Virus record (IMG/VR): IMGVR_UViG_3300024520_000114
Span: 1 to 48,780 of that record
Strand: one strand, 5' to 3'
DNA: 48,780 nucleotides
Source of the DNA: a virus
Part shown: one piece after another, positions 15,896-22,947 of the stretch
Numbering within the stretch: the stretch's first letter is position 1
Layout: each line of letters begins with the position of its first letter
Position numbers and translations under genes: made by a program
Notes under the pieces: generated by a model
Databases searched by the model: none
Told to the model about the DNA's origin: nothing
What the model saw: only the letters and a program-made list of their open reading frames with translations

Positions 15896-15934
15896 ATACT
15901 GAAGCAGGACAACGTAGATACTATGGAGGGTATT

Positions 15935-16111
15935 ATGGCAAAAAGAAGAAGGATCATCGAATACCGCATCAAGGACTATAAGGCAGCAGGAGTCAAGAAG
16001 GGCGACCTTGATGGTGATATTCTGGAAACCAACGACAACGCCCTGGTCGCAAAGCTACGCAGATTGGGTGATAGCGCAGCGATGGAACTTTCACGGGAAA
16101 GGGCGTCCTAA
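15935..16111 (+). CDS. Small basic hypothetical protein
   Basis: This encodes 58 residues. The ATG at 15935 is used because GGAGGG at 15925-15930 is its ribosome binding site; the ATG at 15923 overlaps that site. The protein is basic at the start (MAKRRRIIEYRIKDYKAAG) and helical afterwards. No family is recognised. It is followed by a perfect inverted repeat. Confidence 0.6.
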   Translation: MAKRRRIIEYRIKDYKAAGVKKGDLDGDILETNDNALVAKLRRLGDSAAMELSRERAS

Positions 16112-16125
16112 GACGTCAACCAGAG

Positions 16126-16158
16126 ATGGGCGGTATGGTAATATCTCGTACCGCCCAT
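16126..16158 (+). terminator. Perfect 10-bp inverted repeat, possible terminator
   Basis: ATGGGCGGTA (16126-16135) pairs perfectly with TACCGCCCAT (16149-16158) around a 13-nt loop. The hairpin is GC-rich but has no U-tract, so it could be a factor-dependent terminator or a transcript-end stabiliser. It marks the boundary between the capsid genes and the secreted-protein cluster. Confidence 0.45.
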
Positions 16159-16175
16159 AAATCCAGGTGATTAGT

Positions 16176-16331
16176 ATGAGGCCTGAAGCGTTATGGAAGA
16201 TAGACCGATCAAAAAGCATAGAATTCAAGATCTATAATCACGTCATGCCTGATTATTTGGCGATGCAAGTATTCAGGGAACGAGCAACTGGGTTTCTGCT
16301 TACTAAATCACATAGAAGGATGATACTATGA
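16176..16331 (+). CDS. Small hypothetical protein
   Basis: This encodes 51 residues from ATG 16176 with AGGTGATT upstream. Its stop overlaps the start of the next gene (ATGA), which supports translation and coupling. It is basic and mixed in composition (MRPEALWKIDRSKSIEFKIY...). No motif is recognised. Confidence 0.5.
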   Translation: MRPEALWKIDRSKSIEFKIYNHVMPDYLAMQVFRERATGFLLTKSHRRMIL

Positions 16332-16798
16332 AAAGACTAAACAAACTACTTGCAATACTGATTGTCTTGGTATTGATGTTCGGGTATACAGTGCCTGGGG
16401 CTTATGCCTACGGCAAGGCTAATATAGACGTGAGATCCAGCACTATTCGATCTGCTGCTATATTGACGACTGGTTACGTCGCCAGTTCACCTATACGGAT
16501 CGATGATCGCAATCAGCTTAACTTGCTGGTATCGTTTACTGTTGGCAGTTCGACGGGATCCAAAATCATTGCAGAGGTGCGATACGAAGATTCAGATACG
16601 TGGTTTCAAACACAGGTCGCATCAGTTAGCGCGGCGGGACTGGTCACACTTACACCCGCTGAATACACGAAGACGATAACAGACGATTATGTAATAGATA
16701 TTCCTGTCTCGTATTACGAGGTTAGGGTGAGCGCCAAAGCTTTGGGATCAGGCACTGGCACGTCAATGTCCATAGTATTGAGTGAAAGCACGCATTAA
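16328..16798 (+). CDS. Exported protein with Sec signal peptide
   Basis: This encodes 156 residues. Residues 1-27 form a classic signal peptide: basic MKRLNK, a hydrophobic core LLAILIVLVLMFG and a likely cleavage site after AYA. The mature part is about 130 residues and almost wholly beta, with Ser/Thr-rich strands (LNLLVSFTVGSSTGSK, then SYYEVRVSAKALGSG). It resembles small beta-sandwich surface proteins. Signal peptides are not expected on virion proteins, so it is probably exported by the infected cell. It leads a run of similar genes. Confidence 0.7.
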   Translation: MKRLNKLLAILIVLVLMFGYTVPGAYAYGKANIDVRSSTIRSAAILTTGYVASSPIRIDDRNQLNLLVSFTVGSSTGSKIIAEVRYEDSDTWFQTQVASVSAAGLVTLTPAEYTKTITDDYVIDIPVSYYEVRVSAKALGSGTGTSMSIVLSESTH

Positions 16799-16806
16799 GG
16801 AACGAC

Positions 16807-17340
16807 ATGGCACGAACTACAATGGCTCACATCCTAGCGCATCTGCGGCTCAAGTTAAACGATTCGGGGTCTTCTATCTGGACGGATGACGATGAGCTGC
16901 AGGTATATCTAGATATCCACAGGCGGAGGCTTTACCGTGTCAGTTTGGATGTTGATCAGGACTGGCAAGTATTTGAGGCTAGATTCACTATGCTTGAGGG
17001 CGCTACTGATACATGGACAGGAACGGGCGACCCGGAAGAAGTGATCAACATCTGGGATCGGCCAGGTCGCGATGCTACGTTCAAGACACCTACGAGTTAT
17101 AATCTGGTATCAGGTACGTTCAAGTTTGACTCTGAGCAGAACCAACAGCCGTATTATTTGGACGCCATGAGCTACAATGTGTCGGGGGCGATGGCTGAGG
17201 CTTATGAGCAACTTGCGGGAGATCCGACTAGAGCCGAACAATGGTCGCGCGGCGGCGTAAGTTATACATACGCGAGCTTGCTGGACATGGCTAAAAGATT
17301 TAGACATTCATCAGGGACAGATAAAGGGAGGCTAGTATGA
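16807..17340 (+). CDS. Probable head-tail connector (adaptor) protein
   Basis: This encodes 177 residues. The first 45 residues (MAHILAHLRLKLNDSGSSIW, then DDELQVYLDIHRR) follow the pattern of gp6/gp15-like adaptors, which start with a helical 'lr..l.d.....sdd.l..~l' segment. The centre is beta-rich and the C-terminus helical (MAEAYEQLAGDPTRAEQWS, YTYASLLDMAKRF). It would bind the portal ring on the tail side. Its position among secreted proteins is unusual. The family call is by pattern only. Confidence 0.5.
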   Translation: MARTTMAHILAHLRLKLNDSGSSIWTDDDELQVYLDIHRRRLYRVSLDVDQDWQVFEARFTMLEGATDTWTGTGDPEEVINIWDRPGRDATFKTPTSYNLVSGTFKFDSEQNQQPYYLDAMSYNVSGAMAEAYEQLAGDPTRAEQWSRGGVSYTYASLLDMAKRFRHSSGTDKGRLV

Positions 17341-18020
17341 TGAGGCCAACTATAAAGAAGCTATTGAAAATATTGATAATCCTGTCGTTACCAATAGGCC
17401 TCGCTGTTGGATCCACCTTACAGAATCCACGCGGATTCAGGAACATCGCAAGTCTTCTGGGCGACCTCGGATCTGCTGTGATAGGGACAGCGGATCAGAT
17501 TACTGTTACTGATAATGGCGATAATACGATCACGCTGTCAACGCCATCGGTAACCAGATATTTCACTAACCTGGTATCGAAGCAAGCTGATAGTTCTGCC
17601 AGCGGCGCAGTAACTGTCATTGCAGACCATGATGGGACAGGGAATAAGTCTTACTTACAAGTCAGTTCAGGGTCAGGGGCGGAAGCTGGTGTTATAGTAT
17701 TTGAGTATATCGTTCCTGATTTCTGGGTCGCATGGACTGGAGCGAATAGCATCTCCATCTGGACACGGAGTTCCGACTTCGCAAACTGTACGTTTGTGGT
17801 AACGATGGAAGATGGCTCTGGGAATATTGACGCCACTATCTCCGGTAGCGACATCGCTCCTGGATCTGATAATACCTGGGCAGAGACGACTTTGGAACCT
17901 GGATCTGCTGTTACTCCTGGCGAGACTATACGATTGATATTTACAGCCACTAATGCAGATGCTAACGATACTAGCTGGCTGGCAACCGATGTGCAGATTT
18001 CATATCTGACGAATAATTAA
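17337..18020 (+). CDS. Exported beta-rich protein
   Basis: This encodes 227 residues, overlapping the previous stop; GGGAGG lies upstream of ATG 17337. Residues 1-26 form a signal peptide with a basic start and hydrophobic core (LLKILIILSLPIGLAVGS). The mature protein has a GTADQITVTDNGDNTITLS segment, a common module in phage appendage proteins. It then has a jelly-roll-like carbohydrate-binding pattern (FWVAWTGANSISIWTRSSD to a beta-rich end). A surface adhesion role is inferred. Confidence 0.65.
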   Translation: MMRPTIKKLLKILIILSLPIGLAVGSTLQNPRGFRNIASLLGDLGSAVIGTADQITVTDNGDNTITLSTPSVTRYFTNLVSKQADSSASGAVTVIADHDGTGNKSYLQVSSGSGAEAGVIVFEYIVPDFWVAWTGANSISIWTRSSDFANCTFVVTMEDGSGNIDATISGSDIAPGSDNTWAETTLEPGSAVTPGETIRLIFTATNADANDTSWLATDVQISYLTNN

Positions 18021-18029
18021 AGGAGTGTA

Positions 18030-18767
18030 ATGATGCGTAAGATAATCCTTGCAATTATATTGGGTGTAGTGTTGCTAGTTGGCAGCATTTACTCGATGAC
18101 GATCAATCAAGTAGACACAGCATGGAAGGCTGGCGACCTGGTTTACTACGCTCCGCAGGAGATATACGACTATATGCAGGAGCGGCTTGGGTCAGTTCCC
18201 TGGCCACCCTTCACAGGTGATACCATAGTCCCGAATAATATTATAGAAGATACGAGAACGAACAGAGACTTAGTTGACGGGAATGTAGTGGAGAGCCACG
18301 AGGCGCTTGTTGATGGTCAATGGATGCCGGTCGGAAGGCTTTATATATCTTTAACGGCTTTCAAGGCAACGTTAGCGGCGGCGTTTGTCTCTCATTCCGC
18401 AGCGTTAGAAGCAAGGGCGGCGCTTGATCTTGTCTATGCCGATTCTGTGCTTAATATAGGCACATCCGACATGACGCTCACAGAAGCAAGCCTTGATTTC
18501 GGAAGTTCTACAACTGAATTGACTCTGGATATAGGTAACGATGGCGATGCAAGGTTGAATTGGTCTACCGCTGTATCGCCTGAAAACATGGCATCAAAGA
18601 TAGACGTTGATCCTGCTGAAGGCCAGATACTTGCCGCCGGCGATCCCGTCACCATAACCATAACAGTTGATAGATCTGGCGTTCCCGCTGGTGATTACGA
18701 GGCGACAGTGACGTTCACCGGTGATCAGGGCGTTCAAGTGGTTACGCTCACTATAAACGTACCATAG
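18030..18767 (+). CDS. Exported protein with C-terminal BACON-like domain
   Basis: This encodes 245 residues (ATG 18030, or 18033). Residues 1-22 are hydrophobic and act as signal or anchor. Residues 150-245 have the BACON/Ig-like pattern: ASLDFGSSTTELTLDIGNDG, then LNWSTAVSPE, IDVDPAEG and ITITVDRSGVPAGDYEATVTF. BACON domains occur in surface and phage proteins and are thought to bind glycans or mucin. The central part is helical. A preceding AGGAGTG ribosome binding site supports the start. Confidence 0.65.
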   Translation: MMRKIILAIILGVVLLVGSIYSMTINQVDTAWKAGDLVYYAPQEIYDYMQERLGSVPWPPFTGDTIVPNNIIEDTRTNRDLVDGNVVESHEALVDGQWMPVGRLYISLTAFKATLAAAFVSHSAALEARAALDLVYADSVLNIGTSDMTLTEASLDFGSSTTELTLDIGNDGDARLNWSTAVSPENMASKIDVDPAEGQILAAGDPVTITITVDRSGVPAGDYEATVTFTGDQGVQVVTLTINVP

Positions 18768-18777
18768 GGCTGTGAAT

Positions 18778-21402
18778 ATGAGATACCGATTTACAATATC
18801 CATAGCGTTCTTTCTAGCTTTCCTGTGTGTCTTTGGCGCGGCAGATGGTCAGATTCTGCTTGAGAAGGAATGGCGGTTTATAGATCTAACACCTACTGAT
18901 CTTACGGATGAGAAGGCTATCCATATACTGCCTTATGTTGGTGGAGCTAATAATGACGACTTGCAAGAAGAAGCCGGCAGCGCGTCGTTGAACAGCGCGG
19001 TGGTGGCGGAGAACTGGAACGCTAACCAGATGACTATCCTCTGTTGGGTGAGATTGAACTTCTCCCCTGGAGATGGTATAGATCGCTATATACTTGAGAC
19101 TCGTAAGTCTGCCGGTTCCAATAGGTTCTTTATTCATGTTGACACTGCGGGACTGTTGGAATTTTTAATTTTAGATAAAGATAGTACACAGCATAAAGTC
19201 GAGTTTGATATAACCGGCTGGTCTGCTAGTGAATGGCATCAGATAGCTTGTCGCTTAGACTTCAAAAATGATGAAATTGAACTCTATACGGACGGGGTAA
19301 GCCGTGATGCCGTACCCGATAATGCACTCTCTAATGATAGCATGGATGATCTCGGAACCACTGTTCATATTGGGGCGGATAATAACGGCGCAAGCCAACT
19401 CAACGGCGCACTTACAATTTTGGTGTCAAAACGAAGTTGGGACGATTCGGAGATCCTTGCGGATTATGATTCTGGATCAGGCACACCTTTCGTGGTATCG
19501 CCAGATACGATAATGTTGGGAGATTTTTCGCAAGAAGGCACAGGTATCGTCTATCACCCTGGTCAACTAGCTATATCGTCCATATCAACAGTGACGTTGA
19601 CGCTGACTCAAGCCGCTGATACGAAGTTGGTAGCTGGTGAAGAAGTAGTCGTTTATGATGACGACGATCCCGCTAACGTGGTATATACAGCCGTTGCTAC
19701 TGTATCAGGAGTGACCGTCACCGTTGACGACTCATGCGCCGCTGTATCAGGAACCAACAAGACGATCACTCGTAATTTATGGGTGGATGGCGACCAAGAG
19801 AGTTCCAGCACAGACAATGTATCGGCAGGCGCAAATCAGACCATAACCAAAGACACCAGCGTTGTCAAGTTCGACGGCCAGTCCTTGAAGGATGTATGGG
19901 CCGCCGCTGACGACAACGACGAGTCAACGCTTGCCACAATGACGCTTGTTAGTGGGGGCGACTACACATCACGCCTATGGCTACGTCCTGATCAGATGCA
20001 CGACGATTCAACGATATGGGCAGACTATGACGGCAGCGCAACGCCTATACTGAGTCGTGAGATAGGGAAGTCGCTTGATGACCGCGGCAATTTTGCGCGG
20101 GCGTTTGATCTGGATGCGACGGCGCAGGCCGATGGTGGTAATATTCACAATATAGGAACCAACGATGTTGGGGTTTGGGCTTGGGTAAAAATAGATACAG
20201 ATAGTGGCACCGGAGTTATTCTAGGGAAATGGAACAGTAGTCTTAATACGCCAGGTTGGTATTTCTTCACTGACGGTAATGGCCGGCCTAACATTCGGCT
20301 AACCGACGGAGACGGCACTAGTGATTCAGCGGTCAGGGGGGCGATAGATCTACGGGATAACAAATGGCATTTTGTTGCAGGATATTTGGATAGAGATAAC
20401 ATTGGCGGCTCGAAGGTATTTGTTGATGGCGTTGACGATACCACGATAATAACTGATACAGGTGATTCTACAGGCACAGCGTCCAATGCAGGCAATTTTT
20501 ATTTGGGCAGAAGGCAGGACGACACGGCGATCACTTTCAATGGCGAAATGAGAGATGTCGGGATAGCCTACCCCGCCGACATAATGGCAGCCAACGAAAT
20601 GGGCGCGGCTGGAGAGATAGCTAATCTGTATAACAACCCCGGTGATCCTAGCCAGTGGCCTAACGCAGAGGGAATATATCTGTGCAATGATAATGCCGCT
20701 GATACTGTAGTGGCAGATAACTTAGGCGTAAACGATCTGACAGCAAGCGCGAATACTGACACCTTTGCGGTGCTGAACTGGAAGTATTACGAGATGGCTT
20801 TCGAGGCTGACCAGGCGGCTATCACGTTGAACTTGAGAATAACAGGCGCAGGCGCGGGCACTAACTCAGCTACTGTGTATGTGGACGAGGGTGAAGTGCT
20901 GGCCCAGTTAGTAACGCAGCCAGGGTGTGAAGCCGCTGATGGCAATGCGCTTCCGACAGGGTGGTCAGATACAGGAACACCGGATGCTGACGAGACGCAG
21001 ACTGATACCGCGGAAAAGCATAGCGGCGCGTCGAGTATTTTGCTGAATAATTGCGACGCTAATGAAGGCGTGACTCAGGACGTGACGGTTGTAGTTGATA
21101 ACTATTACACGTTCAGTTTCTGGGAGAAGAACAACGCGCAAGATATAAACGCAGTTCTTTCGGGCGCTGCGGTCACTACTATAGACATCACGGGCGATAA
21201 TAGCTGGACAGAACATAGCTTCACATTCAAGGCTGCCACAACTACACTGACGATTAAGTTCACCAGTGGAGCCGCTGATCAATCGAGTTGGATAGACGAT
21301 GTTACCGTTACCCGCAACGACACGCGGGCGGCTAATACGGCAACAAAGGGTGATGGTTTGATCCCGTTAGATATGCCATATTTCCCCGCTGATTTCCAGT
21401 GA
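18778..21402 (+). CDS. Large exported LamG/concanavalin-like protein
   Basis: This encodes 874 residues. ATG 18778 is preferred because AGGG lies eight bases upstream; GTG 18772 is too close. Residues 1-23 are a signal peptide (hydrophobic FTISIAFFLAFLCVFGAADG). Two LamG-like beta-sandwich domains are visible: near 80-215 (MTILCWVRL, SEWHQIACRLDF, IELYTDG) and near 460-600 (VGVWAWVKI, NKWHFVAGYL, KVFVDGV). A carbohydrate-binding-module-like repeat ends the protein (YYTFSFWEKN, WIDDVTVTRND). A glycan or host-surface binding role is inferred. It is by far the largest member of the secreted cluster. Confidence 0.75.
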   Translation: MRYRFTISIAFFLAFLCVFGAADGQILLEKEWRFIDLTPTDLTDEKAIHILPYVGGANNDDLQEEAGSASLNSAVVAENWNANQMTILCWVRLNFSPGDGIDRYILETRKSAGSNRFFIHVDTAGLLEFLILDKDSTQHKVEFDITGWSASEWHQIACRLDFKNDEIELYTDGVSRDAVPDNALSNDSMDDLGTTVHIGADNNGASQLNGALTILVSKRSWDDSEILADYDSGSGTPFVVSPDTIMLGDFSQEGTGIVYHPGQLAISSISTVTLTLTQAADTKLVAGEEVVVYDDDDPANVVYTAVATVSGVTVTVDDSCAAVSGTNKTITRNLWVDGDQESSSTDNVSAGANQTITKDTSVVKFDGQSLKDVWAAADDNDESTLATMTLVSGGDYTSRLWLRPDQMHDDSTIWADYDGSATPILSREIGKSLDDRGNFARAFDLDATAQADGGNIHNIGTNDVGVWAWVKIDTDSGTGVILGKWNSSLNTPGWYFFTDGNGRPNIRLTDGDGTSDSAVRGAIDLRDNKWHFVAGYLDRDNIGGSKVFVDGVDDTTIITDTGDSTGTASNAGNFYLGRRQDDTAITFNGEMRDVGIAYPADIMAANEMGAAGEIANLYNNPGDPSQWPNAEGIYLCNDNAADTVVADNLGVNDLTASANTDTFAVLNWKYYEMAFEADQAAITLNLRITGAGAGTNSATVYVDEGEVLAQLVTQPGCEAADGNALPTGWSDTGTPDADETQTDTAEKHSGASSILLNNCDANEGVTQDVTVVVDNYYTFSFWEKNNAQDINAVLSGAAVTTIDITGDNSWTEHSFTFKAATTTLTIKFTSGAADQSSWIDDVTVTRNDTRAANTATKGDGLIPLDMPYFPADFQ

Positions 21403-21412
21403 TAGGAGAATC

Positions 21413-21685
21413 ATGAACACCGAAAAGCCGATAATGGGTATCGCGTTAGTTGTCATGGTGACAGAGATAATCATGCGGTTCACCGGAGATTCATTCGACA
21501 AAAAGCGCTTTGCCCCGCCTGTAGCTGTCATAGTAGGAATTGTCTTATCCGTGGGCGATAGTTTTATCTATGGAGCAGGCGTCTGGTATGTGATGCTCTG
21601 GGAGGCTGTTATCAGAGGGATCGGCGTCGGGGTAGGTGCGGTAGGCGCTCATGCGACATGGAAGAATTATAGGAACACCGAATGA
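21413..21685 (+). CDS. Holin-like small membrane protein
   Basis: This encodes 90 residues from ATG 21413 behind AGGAGA. Three hydrophobic segments are visible, near residues 8-24 (MGIALVVMVTEIIMRF), 34-49 (PPVAVIVGIVLSVGD) and 58-80 (MLWEAVIRGIGVGVGAVGAH). A short charged tail (WKNYRNTE) ends it. Size and topology fit phage holins, which open the inner membrane for lysis. A Gly-rich third segment is a known feature. No endolysin follows it, so the call is moderate. Confidence 0.55.
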   Translation: MNTEKPIMGIALVVMVTEIIMRFTGDSFDKKRFAPPVAVIVGIVLSVGDSFIYGAGVWYVMLWEAVIRGIGVGVGAVGAHATWKNYRNTE

Positions 21686-21692
21686 GGATCAG

Positions 21693-22133
21693 ATGAAATA
21701 TATCATCCCTTTAATTTGCTTGCTCATAGTGGTAATTGATGTAGATTATGAGCATGGTTCTGATATTTGGTATGCCATTAAGCAGGAATTACCACGCTCC
21801 AATATTCAACTAGTATTGATTAATAACGGGCAGAACGGTTTGCTTCAGGGCATTGGATGGGCTGTTACCAACCGCGCTGATGTTATATGTATACCGCTAG
21901 TGACATCAACATACAGCCGAGATGTTGAGCGTAGCATCATTAAGGCTGGTGAGCAAGAAATTAAAATAGTTGCGCCACTATGGAACAAAGACTTTTTGTA
22001 TAGACTGAAAATGAGGATGGGTATAAATATGGATCTGGTATATCCTGCTTGTTATCCAGGAGTCATTAAAGCCAACGGCAATAGACGTGGTAATTCCTTC
22101 GCATCAGCTATTGAAGCCGCAGGGATTTATTGA
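21693..22133 (+). CDS. Reduced subtilase-like protein
   Basis: This encodes 146 residues from ATG 21693. The protein resembles a compact subtilisin-type fold. A hydrophobic N-terminus (MKYIIPLICLLIVVID) runs into DYEHGS (His21 at the place of the catalytic HGTH). LLQGIGWAVTNRADVI (51-65) matches the 'GIeWAi..gaDVI' segment. The C-terminus GNSFASAIEAAG (Ser135) matches the 'GTSmAap' nucleophile motif. A clear Asp of the triad is not obvious, and the length is about half the usual one. It could be an inactive or minimal derivative. It directly follows the holin-like gene. Confidence 0.45.
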   Translation: MKYIIPLICLLIVVIDVDYEHGSDIWYAIKQELPRSNIQLVLINNGQNGLLQGIGWAVTNRADVICIPLVTSTYSRDVERSIIKAGEQEIKIVAPLWNKDFLYRLKMRMGINMDLVYPACYPGVIKANGNRRGNSFASAIEAAGIY

Positions 22134-22159
22134 ATCGGTAACCATAAAGGAGCCATATA

Positions 22160-22396
22160 ATGAACGATCCACGGACGATCATACAGATTGACGAAGCGTC
22201 ACACAGTCAGGCAATGAGCGTATTGAATATAGAACGACAGGAACTACTCTATCACCGTAAACAGTCGGTGGAATTGGGACAGCGGATACAGAATCTGACG
22301 AAGCAGCTTGCTGAAGCCCAAGCAAGGATTTCTGAGCTTGAAACTGCGGCGCTAGCAACTACGGACGAAGGACAGGACGAGGCGACAGGGCAGTAA
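22160..22396 (+). CDS. Small coiled-coil protein
   Basis: This encodes 78 residues from ATG 22160 behind AAAGGAG. A long amphipathic helix spans residues 20-60 (VLNIERQELLYHRKQSVELG, then IQNLTKQLAEAQARISELE) with leucine/isoleucine heptads, followed by an acidic tail. It probably oligomerises. No further function can be given. Two hairpins follow the gene. Confidence 0.6.
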   Translation: MNDPRTIIQIDEASHSQAMSVLNIERQELLYHRKQSVELGQRIQNLTKQLAEAQARISELETAALATTDEGQDEATGQ

Positions 22397-22398
22397 TG

Positions 22399-22456
22399 GC
22401 AAAACGCGCCGTCTGTCGTTTTGCGTGGACGGTTGGGTGGCTCCTTAGCCGTCCGC
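22399..22456 (+). terminator. Two tandem hairpins between coiled-coil gene and sigma gene
   Basis: GCAAAACG (22399-22406) pairs with CGTTTTGC (22417-22424), an 8-bp perfect stem. GTGGACGGTT (22425-22434) pairs with AGCCGTCCGC (22447-22456), with one G-U. The stems abut each other. The second has no U-tract. They may form a terminator/antiterminator element upstream of the sigma factor gene. Confidence 0.5.
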
Positions 22457-22478
22457 CTCTGTTGCTTGGAGATGCGAT

Positions 22479-22946
22479 ATGATAGACATAAACGCAATTA
22501 CCAATGAATATTACCCTAAAACGTTGCGGCGAGTCGGGATAGCCATTCCTACGCAAGATGTTGAGGATGTTACGCAAGAAGTATTTGCTTCTCTATATCA
22601 ATCTATCGCGTCATTTAAAGGCGATTCTTCCTTTAGTTCCTGGTTTTACAGTATAGTTAGTGCCCGGATAGCTGACTATTACCGTAAACGAAGCAGAACG
22701 ATTCCTCTGTTCGACTCAGAAACCAACCATGCAATAGCAGTTCCAGCATGGAATGATTTGGAAATATCTGATTTGATTCAACAATTACCGGAGCAGTATC
22801 GGGATGTTATCTGGAGACGCTTTTATCTAGGCTTGAGTTATGTGGAAATAGCAGATGAAGATTCGCGGACATATCAATCAGTCCGCTCCTGCGGTAGGCG
22901 CGCCATTAAGTACATTGGGCGTCAAGACTTGGTGGAGAGGTATTGA
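22479..22946 (+). CDS. ECF-like RNA polymerase sigma factor
   Basis: This encodes 155 residues from ATG 22479. Region 2 covers about 10-72, with the polymerase-binding pattern DVEDVTQEVFASLYQSIASF and SSFSSWFYSIVSARIADYYR. Region 4 covers about 97-146 (LPEQYRDVIWRRFYLGLSYV, followed by a degenerate helix-turn-helix). Region 3 is absent, as in ECF sigma factors. It would direct host RNA polymerase to phage-specific promoters, perhaps for late or glycan genes. The C-terminal HTH has EIADEDSRTYQSVRSCGRRA, less canonical than usual, so binding specificity cannot be predicted. Its placement in the structural block is unusual. Confidence 0.8.
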   Translation: MIDINAITNEYYPKTLRRVGIAIPTQDVEDVTQEVFASLYQSIASFKGDSSFSSWFYSIVSARIADYYRKRSRTIPLFDSETNHAIAVPAWNDLEISDLIQQLPEQYRDVIWRRFYLGLSYVEIADEDSRTYQSVRSCGRRAIKYIGRQDLVERY

Positions 22947-22947
22947 T

